A stretch of DNA of 64,000 nucleotides from Kytococcus aerolatus. GTDB lineage: Bacteria > Actinomycetota > Actinomycetes > Actinomycetales > Dermatophilaceae. The stretch spans positions 186,001-250,000 of the forward strand of contig NZ_FYEZ01000001.1 of NCBI RefSeq assembly GCF_900187395.1, written 5' to 3'. Below the pieces are notes generated by a model. The model was not told where the DNA came from. It searched no databases and was given only the letters and a program-made list of their open reading frames with translations. Within the stretch, counting starts at the first letter, position 1, and the number at the start of each line of letters is the position of its first letter. Positions 24,038 to 34,051 of this stretch are shown piece by piece. The position numbers and the translations under genes are program-made.

Positions 24038-25019
24038 GCGCCTGGAGCCCCAGGCTGGAGACGCTGACCAGGACCCAGACCATGCCACCGAGCAGGAGCG
24101 GACGGGGCCCGGCCGCCCGGACCTGGTCCACCCGCAGGGTGAGCCCGATGGCGGCCAGGGCCGTGGTGATGAGCAGGACACCCAGCGTGGTCACGCCCTC
24201 CTGCCAGGCGTCGGGGACCAGTCCCAGGGAGCGCAGGGCGGCGGCCAGGAGGAAGAGCAGGATGAAGGTGGGCAGGACCTTCCGCAGCGGGACCCGCTCC
24301 GCGCCGCCCTGCTCCCGGCGGGCCGTCGCCCAGGCGAGGACCAGGACGATCGGGATGATCATGAGCGTGCGCACGAGCTTCACGACCACCGCGTGCGGGC
24401 CGGCCTCGTCGCCGTAGGAGTACGCCGCGGCCACGACCGAGGAGGTGTCGTTGATCGCCGTTCCCGCCCACAGCCCGAAGGCCGCCTCGTCCATGCCCAG
24501 TGCGTGGCCGAGCGGCGGGAAGAGCAGCACGGCGAGGATGTTGAAGGTGAAGATCGTGCCGATGGCGTAGGCGACGTCCTCCTGGCGGGGCTTGATGACG
24601 GCGCTGGCCGCGGCGATGGCCGAGGCCCCGCAGATCCCGGTGCCCACCCCGACGAGCGTCGTGACGTCCCGGGGAGTGCCCAGCCAGCGCCCCAGCAGCC
24701 AGGCGGCGACGAGCGCGACGACAAGGGTCCCGAGCATGACCGGCAGGGACTCGCCCCCGATCCGCAGCACCTGGCCGAGGGAGAGCCCCAGGCCGAGCAC
24801 GACGATCGAGGCCTGCAGGACCTTCTTCGCGGCGAAGGCGAGGCCCGGGGCGGTGCGTTCGCCGCGTGCGGCCGGGAGCAGGCCGGCCACGAGCACACCG
24901 AGGAGGATGCCGAAGACCGGGGCGCCGACGACCGGCATCCACGTGCCCAAGACCGTCGCCACCAGGGCGACGCCCCCTGCGAGGAGGAGTCCAGGCAGCA
25001 GCGTCGGCGTGGAGCACAT
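24021..25019 (-). CDS. YeiH/UPF0324 family putative sulfate exporter
   Basis: 332 residues, about ten membrane helices. Family motifs: KVLQASIVVLGLGLSL (about 65-80), TTLVGVGTGICGASAIAA (about 119-136), FTFNILAVLLFPPLGHALGM and GLWAGTAINDTSSVVAAAYSYG (about 187-208). Relatives have been proposed to export sulfate or sulfite, but evidence is thin. The gene looks intact although its neighbours on both sides are decayed, and its last 17 bp overlap the MFS pseudogene. ATG with GACGAT 6 nt upstream, a poor -10 match. Confidence 0.87.
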   Translation of the reverse strand: MCSTPTLLPGLLLAGGVALVATVLGTWMPVVGAPVFGILLGVLVAGLLPAARGERTAPGLAFAAKKVLQASIVVLGLGLSLGQVLRIGGESLPVMLGTLVVALVAAWLLGRWLGTPRDVTTLVGVGTGICGASAIAAASAVIKPRQEDVAYAIGTIFTFNILAVLLFPPLGHALGMDEAAFGLWAGTAINDTSSVVAAAYSYGDEAGPHAVVVKLVRTLMIIPIVLVLAWATARREQGGAERVPLRKVLPTFILLFLLAAALRSLGLVPDAWQEGVTTLGVLLITTALAAIGLTLRVDQVRAAGPRPLLLGGMVWVLVSVSSLGLQALTGTL

Positions 25020-25073
25020 GCCCGCATCGTCTCACCCGGTCGGGCCCGGCCGGCCGGTCCCGACCGGGGGCCG

Positions 25074-25275
25074 TCAGCCGGCTGCGCCGGCCAGCTGGTC
25101 GGCGGGGGACACGGAGGACCCGACGCGGCCGTCGACGAGCTGGACGATGCGCTGGGCACGCTGCGCCACCGAGGGGTCGTGGGTGACCATCACGATGCTC
25201 AGCCCCTCCGCGTGCAGCACCGCGACGACCTCCGCGGCGCTCGCGGAGTCGAGGGCGCCGGTGGGCTCGTCGGCG
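25074..25275 (-). pseudogene. Remnant of an ABC transporter ATPase (C-terminal third)
   Basis: The minus strand encodes ADEPTGALDSASAAEVVAVL, then IVMVTHDPSVAQRAQRIVQL and VDGRV. This is the Walker B end, D-loop (LDS) and switch His (VTHD) of a MacB/LolD-type ATPase. Walker A, Q-loop and signature motif are absent, so it cannot work. It is joined in frame at about 25275 to a TetR-like segment, the product of a deletion that removed the regulator's C-terminus and the ATPase's first two-thirds. Confidence 0.75.
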
Positions 25276-25575
25276 TGCATCTGCACCAGGTGGGGCACGG
25301 TGGTCTGCTCGAAGAGCACACCCGTGGAGCGCCCGCTGGTGCAGGAGCTCGTTGCCGTCCCGGGCCAGCTCCTCGGTCAGCTCGTCGTGGCCGGCGGGTT
25401 CGAGGCCGCCCAGGAGGTGGAGGAGCCGGTCGAGGGCCGGTTCGTCCTGGCTCGCGACCTCCTCCGCCGCGGCTCTCAGGGCGTCCACCCGGCGGGCGAT
25501 GACGGCCTCCATGACCGCTTCCTTGGAGGAGAAGTGGTGGTAGAAGGTCCCCTTGGCGATGTCCCCGGTGTCATG
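25276..25575 (-). pseudogene. Remnant of a TetR-family regulator
   Basis: The minus strand starts abruptly within the HTH at DIAKGTFYHHFSSKEAVMEA, continues with a helical ligand-domain part (VDALRAAAEEVASQDEPALD to ELARDGNELLHQRAL), then changes frame near 25320 (VLFEQTTVPHLVQ) and runs into the ABC remnant. The first HTH helices, about 40 residues, are missing. A candidate operator survives upstream at 25620-25634. The usual layout, TetR beside an ABC exporter it represses, is therefore still recognisable. Confidence 0.72.
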
Positions 25576-25619
25576 CGTCCCTCTCGGGAGGGGTGCATCC
25601 CCTCCGCTCCAACCATCCC

Positions 25620-25634
25620 GACCGACGGTCGGTC
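25620..25634. promoter_or_regulatory. Relic TetR-type operator
   Basis: GACCGAC-G-GTCGGTC, perfect 7-bp arms around one central base, just upstream of the truncated tetR. A further GGTC unit follows directly. Confidence 0.5.
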
Positions 25635-25754
25635 GGTCACCTCGGGGCGCCCTGGGTGTGCCACGATGCGGCGGTGCAGCCCCTCGACCCGTCGCGCCCG
25701 CTCGGAAGCCTCGACCGGTCCACCAGCGGCGGCTCCATGTGACTCATCGGACGC

Positions 25755-26585
25755 ATGGGGGAGGGGCGGGTCCCGATCCAGCGAGACGCCCCACCACTGG
25801 CCGAGGTCATGGCCAGGGTGGCCGAGCTCCCGCTGGACCCGCTGCCGGCGCACCTGCACGGGGAGCTCCGCCCGGCGGGCACGGGCCCCTTCCTCCCGGC
25901 AGGCGTCCCGGTGCTGTGGTTCTAAGGAGTCGGGCTCAACCTCGCCACGACGGTGCAGGACGACGCCGAGGGGTTGACGGTGTGGATCCCGAGCGGCTCG
26001 GCCACGCTGCTGCGCCGCCCCGTCGGCCGGCGGAGCCCCCGGGATCTGGGGCTCGTCGAGCGCTTCCTCAGCCCCTCGGAGGTGGCCGAGGGGGCCTGGC
26101 AGGGCCCGGGCATCCTGCGGTCGGCGCCGACCGGACGACCGTGGTCGCTCTAGTACTTCCAGGCGCAGGGGGAGGACCTGGGCGGCGTCTACGTCAACCT
26201 CGATCTGCCCCATCGCCGGCCGGTCGAGGAGGACGCCATGGCCGCCACCCCCTCCGGGGCGGGCGGCCAGGCCCCGGGGCCGGCCCGCACGCACAGCCGG
26301 GATCTCGCGCTCGACCTCTTCGTCCGGCGCGCGGCGGACGGACGGCACGAACTGTGGCTCAAGGACGAGGACGAGCTGGAGGCCGCGGTGGCGGCCGGCA
26401 CCTTCAGCGCAGAGCTGGCCGGGCTGGCCCTCGCCGCGGGGGAGCACGCCGCCCGGGAGCTCTTCGACCGGACGACCCCCTTCGAGCCGGGGCCGGACTT
26501 CCACCCCACCGCGACCCAGGACGTGGTGCACCCGCTGCCGGACACACCACTGATCCGGAGCGTGCGGGACCTGCGGCACGGGTAG
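25755..26585 (+). pseudogene. DUF402 domain protein pseudogene with two in-frame stops
   Basis: One frame runs from about 25755 to TAG at 26583-26585 but is cut by TAA (25923-25925) and TAG (26151-26153). The pieces read together as a DUF402/FomD-like protein: VWIPSGSATLLRR early, then after the second stop YFQAQGEDLGGVYVNLDLPHRR, DLALDLFVRRAADG and WLKDEDELEAAVAAGTFSAE. Both stops fall where an aromatic residue would be expected (F-stop-G; L-stop-YF). DUF402 proteins are nucleoside-phosphate phosphohydrolases where studied. The original start is uncertain. No sense gene replaces it. Confidence 0.75.
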
Positions 26586-26733
26586 CGCAGGGGGCGACCC
26601 GGGGGGGCGGGTGCGCGGTCCACAGCCCGGGCCGGTTCCGGCGCCTTCGGGGAGACCTGTCCACAGCGTTGATGGACCGGCCGGAGGCTGTCGAGGGGTG
26701 TTGGTACGTTTGTCGCATCGAAGGGAGGGTTCG

Positions 26734-28086
26734 ATGGATGGGATGGACCAGACGGCGCACGAGGTCGTCATCCAGCTGCGGGAACGACTCCGGGAGCTGG
26801 GGGAGAGGTGCTCGGGGTCGCCTCCGGGCGAGCTGGTCAACCTGATCCGGGGGCTGGAGGCCCTGGCGAACACTGCCGCCGCGGTGCAGCTGGACGCCGT
26901 GCGGGAGCTCACGGTGGCCCAGCGGGCGCTGGATGCCGAGGCCGGGGTGGACCAGGAGGCCAGCGACCGTGCCATCGCGTCCATGATCGGCCTGGCCCGG
27001 CGCCAGTCACCGCACCGCGGCGCGCGAGACCGGAACCTCGCAGCCGTGCTCCGGGACGAGCTCCCACGGACGCGCGAGGCGATGCTGGCGGGTCGCGGTG
27101 GGCGCCACCACGCCGAGACCATGGCCCGCCACACCGTGTTCCTCTCGCGCGAGGACCGGGGGCGGGTGGACGAGGAGCTCGGCCCACGGCTGGACGAGCT
27201 CTCGCCGAGGGCCCTGGGAAAGCGGGCGTGCGCACGCGCGTACGAGCTGGACCCCGAGGCCCACGTGCGGCACGCAGCCCTGGAGCACGCGCAGCGACGG
27301 GTCTCGATGCAACCGCAGCCGGACACCATGGCCCTGGTGTCGGCCTACCTGCCGATGACGCAGGCGATCGCCCTGTGGGGCGTGCTGGACCGGGAGGCAC
27401 GGACGCTGCGGGCCGCCGGGGACGAGCGCTCGCTGGACCAGCTGCGCGCCGACGCGCTCGTGGAACGCATCACCGGCCTCGGGCGGGATGAGGCACCCCG
27501 GATCGAGCTGCAGCTGGTGATGCCGGCCGGTGGAGCCTTCGGGGCGGCGGCCCTGCGGAAGGTGGCGGGCGACTCCCGCAGCCCGGCGGTGCTCACCGGA
27601 GGCGGCCCGCTGCCGGCACCGATGGCCAGGGAGCTGGTCCGCTCCAGCCCGGAGGTGCGACTGCGCCGGCTCCTGGCTGACCCGGAGGGCGGCACGATCG
27701 TGGCCCGCGACGCCCGGAGCCGCCGGTTCTCGCAGGCCGACCGTGAGCTGTTGCTGGCCAGGGACCAGACCTGCAGGACCCCGTGGTGCGATGCACCGGT
27801 GCGGGCGGCGGACCACGTGGTGCCGTGGGCAAGGGGCGGCGAGACAGTCGTCGAGAACGGTCAGGGCCTGTGTCAGCACTGCAACAACGCCAAGGAGCAC
27901 CCGGGCTGGGACTCCAAGGCCAGCCTGTCGGTTGACGGGGTGCAGCAAGGGGTCGCCGTGTCGACGCCGACCGGCCACCGGTACGCGAGCCCGACACCCA
28001 GGGTCCGGCCGGCGGACGCCTCATCCGGCGTCGATCCGTCACCGGACCCGCCAGCCGACCATCCACGGACCCAGGAGGTGGCCTGA
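26734..28086 (+). CDS. DUF222 and HNH endonuclease domain protein
   Basis: 450 residues from ATG 26734, behind the ribosome site AAGGGAGG. Residues about 10-300 are the helical DUF222 region typical of actinobacteria; the C-terminal HNH domain reads CRTPWCDAPVRAADHVVPWA (about 346-365), GGETVVENGQGLCQHCNNAK (about 367-386), with two cysteine pairs and the H-V catalytic pair. These proteins are multicopy in actinobacterial genomes and have been suspected to be linked to mobile DNA, but no function is established. The tail is Pro/Asp-rich. Confidence 0.88.
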   Translation: MDGMDQTAHEVVIQLRERLRELGERCSGSPPGELVNLIRGLEALANTAAAVQLDAVRELTVAQRALDAEAGVDQEASDRAIASMIGLARRQSPHRGARDRNLAAVLRDELPRTREAMLAGRGGRHHAETMARHTVFLSREDRGRVDEELGPRLDELSPRALGKRACARAYELDPEAHVRHAALEHAQRRVSMQPQPDTMALVSAYLPMTQAIALWGVLDREARTLRAAGDERSLDQLRADALVERITGLGRDEAPRIELQLVMPAGGAFGAAALRKVAGDSRSPAVLTGGGPLPAPMARELVRSSPEVRLRRLLADPEGGTIVARDARSRRFSQADRELLLARDQTCRTPWCDAPVRAADHVVPWARGGETVVENGQGLCQHCNNAKEHPGWDSKASLSVDGVQQGVAVSTPTGHRYASPTPRVRPADASSGVDPSPDPPADHPRTQEVA

Positions 28087-28127
28087 GCCCGAGTGCGACG
28101 TGGAACGCAGAGTGACATGGAGTGCCG

Positions 28128-28141
28128 ATAATCAACATTAT
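28128..28141. repeat. AT-rich inverted repeat upstream of the methyltransferase gene
   Basis: ATAAT-CAAC-ATTAT, 5-bp perfect arms, lies 43-56 bp before the proposed start. A local AT-rich island in very GC-rich DNA, possibly an operator or upstream activating site. Confidence 0.35.
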
Positions 28142-28171
28142 GTCATTACAGAACTCCTCGTCGGCACCGCC

Positions 28172-28177
28172 TACGCT
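28172..28177 (+). promoter_or_regulatory. -10 of a leaderless promoter for the RsmC-like gene
   Basis: TACGCT, 6 nt before GTG 28184. Confidence 0.6.
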
Positions 28178-28183
28178 GCCACT

Positions 28184-31405
<3,222 letters not shown>

Positions 31406-31526
31406 GCCCCTCTCCTCCCCCGTCAACGTTCTGGCCCGAGACCGCCGGTGGCCCCGGGCCCCCATCGTGGAGCACCGCCCCACTCCCCTGCTGCGGCCGT
31501 CCACAGCCCGGAACGACGGGGCGGGC

Positions 31527-32015
31527 TCAGCGGGTGAAGGACCGTCGACGGGGGAAGCTCAGCGACCCCATGAGGATGCCCGCCAGCAGCAGCGCCCAGA
31601 AGGCGTGGGCCCCGAAGACGAGGAAAAAGGGCGAGAACACGGGGGTGACCACCCAGACCAGCAGCGCCCACCACCAGCGCAGGCCCCACAGCAGGGGCAG
31701 GATGCTCGAGACCGTCATCGCGCCCAGCGCCCCGAGGAAGCCTCCCCAGACCGCGCTGGCCCCGCAGAACATCCCGCAGTCGGGCCTCTCCTGCGCGTCG
31801 AAGTGGCCCGCCAGCAGACGAACCCCCACGTAGACGAGCAGCGCGTAGGTGATCGCCGCGCACAGCACCCGCAGGAGGTCGGTGCCCCACTCCTGCCCGC
31901 TCCGCCCCCTGCGGGGCCATCCCGGCGGCCCGGCCACCGGATAGGCGCCCCCGGGGTGCCCCGGGGGCGGACCACCGGAGTGACCCGGGTACGGCGGCTG
32001 CGGCGGGGTGCTCAT
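31527..32015 (-). CDS. Hypothetical four-helix membrane protein with proline-rich N-terminus
   Basis: 162 residues. Residues 1-40 are Pro/Gly/Tyr-rich (PPQPPYPGHSGGPPPGHPGG). Four hydrophobic stretches follow: VLCAAITYALLVYVGVRLLA, a central one around AVWGGFLGALGAMTVSSILPLL, LLVWVVTPVFSPFFLVFG, and AFWALLLAGILMGSL. Two cysteines lie in PDCGMFCGAS between helices 1 and 2. ATG with an AGGAGG ribosome site. The family is not recognised; the layout is common among actinobacterial DUF membrane proteins. Confidence 0.72.
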   Translation of the reverse strand: MSTPPQPPYPGHSGGPPPGHPGGAYPVAGPPGWPRRGRSGQEWGTDLLRVLCAAITYALLVYVGVRLLAGHFDAQERPDCGMFCGASAVWGGFLGALGAMTVSSILPLLWGLRWWWALLVWVVTPVFSPFFLVFGAHAFWALLLAGILMGSLSFPRRRSFTR

Positions 32016-32139
32016 GGTCCTCCTGCTGGGTGCGTGGGCGCCGGTGACGAACGGCCCCATCATCACGCCCGGAACCGCCCGCGGGCACCCCACCAGCGGT
32101 GGAGGTCCGGCGGGCTCCAGGCCGTGCGATGCTGCCCAC

Positions 32140-33531
32140 GTGACCTCCACCCTCCCGGACACCCCGGCGGCGCCCACCTCCGAGATGACCCGGGCCCACC
32201 AGCGTGCCTGGGGCTGGTACGACTGGGCCAACTCGGCCTATGTCACCACCACCGGCACGGTCCTCATCGGTCCGTACCTGACCCAGTTGGCGTCCGCCGA
32301 CGCCTGCCCGGAGCTCCCCAGCGACCAGGCCTGCACGGAGACGGTCAGCCTCCTGGGGATCCCGGTGGCCGCCGGCTCCCTGGCCTCGTACACGGTGACC
32401 CTGGCCACGATCTTCTCCGTGGTCGTGGTGCTCCTCGTCGGCGCGATGGCGGACCGCTCCCCGCGTCCGACGCGCCTCCTGGGGGTGCTCGCGTGGGTGG
32501 GTTCGCTGGCGGCCATGGCGATGGTCCTGCTCGCCGGGACGAGCTGGCAGCTCGGAGTCCTCCTGGTGCTCGTGGCCAACGTCTGCCTGGGTGCCTCCAC
32601 GGTGGTGTACGACGCCCTGCTGGTGCGGATCGCCGCCCCCGACGACCGCGACCGGGTCTCCTCCCGGGCCTGGGCCATGGGCTACGTGGGGGGCGGGCTC
32701 CTGCTCGTCGCCAACCTGGCGGTGGTGCAGCTCCACGAGTCCCTCGGGCTCACCCTGGAGAGCGCCGTCCGCCTGTGCCTCTTCTCCGCCGGGCTCTGGT
32801 GGGCGCTCTTCACCCTCATCCCGGTGGTCGGTCTGCGCCGGCTGCGGGGCACCACAGCGGTGCCGGTCGCCCGTTCCGCCGGGGCCCTCGGCGGCTCCCT
32901 GCGCCAGCTGCGGGACACCTTCTCCGACCTGCGCTGCTACCCGCAGACGCTCACCTTCCTGCTCGCCTACCTGTTCTTCAACGACGGCATCCAGACCGTC
33001 ATCTCCTCGGCGAGCATCTACGGCTCGGTGGCGCTGGGCTTCGAGACCGGGCAGCTCATGGTGACGATCCTGCTCGTCCAGTTCGTGGCCGCCGCCGGGG
33101 CCCTCGTGTTCGGGCGCCTGGCCGCTCGCTTCGGTGCCCGTCGCACGATCCTCGGCGGGGTGGCGGCCTGGACGCTCATCGTCGCCGGGGCCTACCTGGT
33201 GCCGCGAGGCGCCTTCCTCACCTGGCTGTTCTGCGCCGCCCTCATCGGTCTGGTCATGGGCGGGACGCAGGCCCTCTCGCGCTCGCTGTACAGCCAGCTG
33301 GTCCCCCGCGGACGGGAGTCGGAGTTCTTCGCCTTCTACCAGGCGATGGAGCGCGGCACCTCGTGGTTCGGCACGCTCGTCTTCGGGCTGGTCTTCCAGA
33401 CCACCGGCTCCTACCGGCCGGCGATCCTCGCGCTGCTCGTCTTCTTCGTGGTCGGCGGCCTCCTCCTGGCGCGGGTGGACGTGCGCCGCGGCATCGCCGA
33501 TGCGGGGAACCCCCAGCCCGCGGTGGTCTGA
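32140..33531 (+). CDS. UMF1-type MFS transporter (Atg22-like)
   Basis: 463 residues, about twelve membrane helices. The N-terminal motif AWGWYDWANSAYVTTTGTVL and later GGTQALSRSLYSQLVPRGRE with EFFAFYQAMERGTSWFG are the signatures of the UMF1/Atg22-like branch, which in yeast effluxes amino acids from the vacuole; bacterial substrates are unknown. GTG 32140 is chosen by family alignment; GATGCT lies 6 nt upstream, a weak -10 match. The gene is divergent from the four-helix membrane protein. Confidence 0.87.
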   Translation: MTSTLPDTPAAPTSEMTRAHQRAWGWYDWANSAYVTTTGTVLIGPYLTQLASADACPELPSDQACTETVSLLGIPVAAGSLASYTVTLATIFSVVVVLLVGAMADRSPRPTRLLGVLAWVGSLAAMAMVLLAGTSWQLGVLLVLVANVCLGASTVVYDALLVRIAAPDDRDRVSSRAWAMGYVGGGLLLVANLAVVQLHESLGLTLESAVRLCLFSAGLWWALFTLIPVVGLRRLRGTTAVPVARSAGALGGSLRQLRDTFSDLRCYPQTLTFLLAYLFFNDGIQTVISSASIYGSVALGFETGQLMVTILLVQFVAAAGALVFGRLAARFGARRTILGGVAAWTLIVAGAYLVPRGAFLTWLFCAALIGLVMGGTQALSRSLYSQLVPRGRESEFFAFYQAMERGTSWFGTLVFGLVFQTTGSYRPAILALLVFFVVGGLLLARVDVRRGIADAGNPQPAVV

Positions 33532-33601
33532 CCGGGCGGGCGTAGCGTTTCCAACGAGCGCGTACACGCCCGCCCCATCGGCCGCGCACGAAGGAGACAG
33601 C

Positions 33602-34051
33602 ATGTGCAGCTACTGCGGTTGCGAGTCCATCGAGGTCATCGGCCGGTTCATGGCCGAGCACGACCGGCTGGTCGACCTCACCGGTCCCTTCCTGCGGGCG
33701 GCCGCCGCCGGTGACGCCGAGGCGCTGGACACCGCCGCCGGGCGTCTCGAGGCCCTCCTCTCCCCGCACACCCACGCCGAGGAGGTCGGGCTCTTCACCG
33801 AGCTGCGCAAGGAGGACGAGCTCATCGCCGCCCACGTGGACAGCCTGTGCGCCGAGCACGCGTCCCTCGACGGCCTCCTCGCCGAGGTGCGTGCCGGCGC
33901 CCACGCCCGTGCGCCCGAGTTCGTCCACGCCCTCCGGGAGCACATGGAGCGCGAGAACAACGGGCTCTTCCCGGCCGCGGCGATCGCCCTCGACGGCCCC
34001 CAGTGGGACCGGGTGCACGAGAACACCCCCGCTGCGCCGGACCTGCCGTGA
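33602..34051 (+). CDS. Hemerythrin-like domain protein
   Basis: 149 residues. A cysteine-rich N-terminus (MCSYCGCESI) precedes a four-helix hemerythrin domain with candidate di-iron ligands H20 (MAEHDRL), H58/H60 and E63/E64 (LSPHTHAEEVGLF), H79, H86 and the C-terminal HALREHMERENNGLFPAA. Such proteins bind O2 or NO through a di-iron centre. A clear AAGGAGA ribosome site precedes the ATG. Its stop overlaps the start of the copper oxidase (GTGA), so the two are translationally coupled, which hints at a shared nitrogen-oxide or oxygen chemistry. CxxCxC at the N-terminus could bind another metal. Confidence 0.87.
   Translation: MCSYCGCESIEVIGRFMAEHDRLVDLTGPFLRAAAAGDAEALDTAAGRLEALLSPHTHAEEVGLFTELRKEDELIAAHVDSLCAEHASLDGLLAEVRAGAHARAPEFVHALREHMERENNGLFPAAAIALDGPQWDRVHENTPAAPDLP

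Noticed and set aside
25587-25607. Hairpin GGAGGGG-TGCAT-CCCCTCC beside the TetR relic
   Set aside because: A mobile-element end was considered, but there is no flanking direct repeat and no second copy found nearby.
26610-26680. Two GTCCACAG repeats that resemble DnaA boxes
   Set aside because: Only two copies, no AT-rich stretch, no dnaA or dnaN nearby; probably chance or a regulator site of the DUF222 gene.
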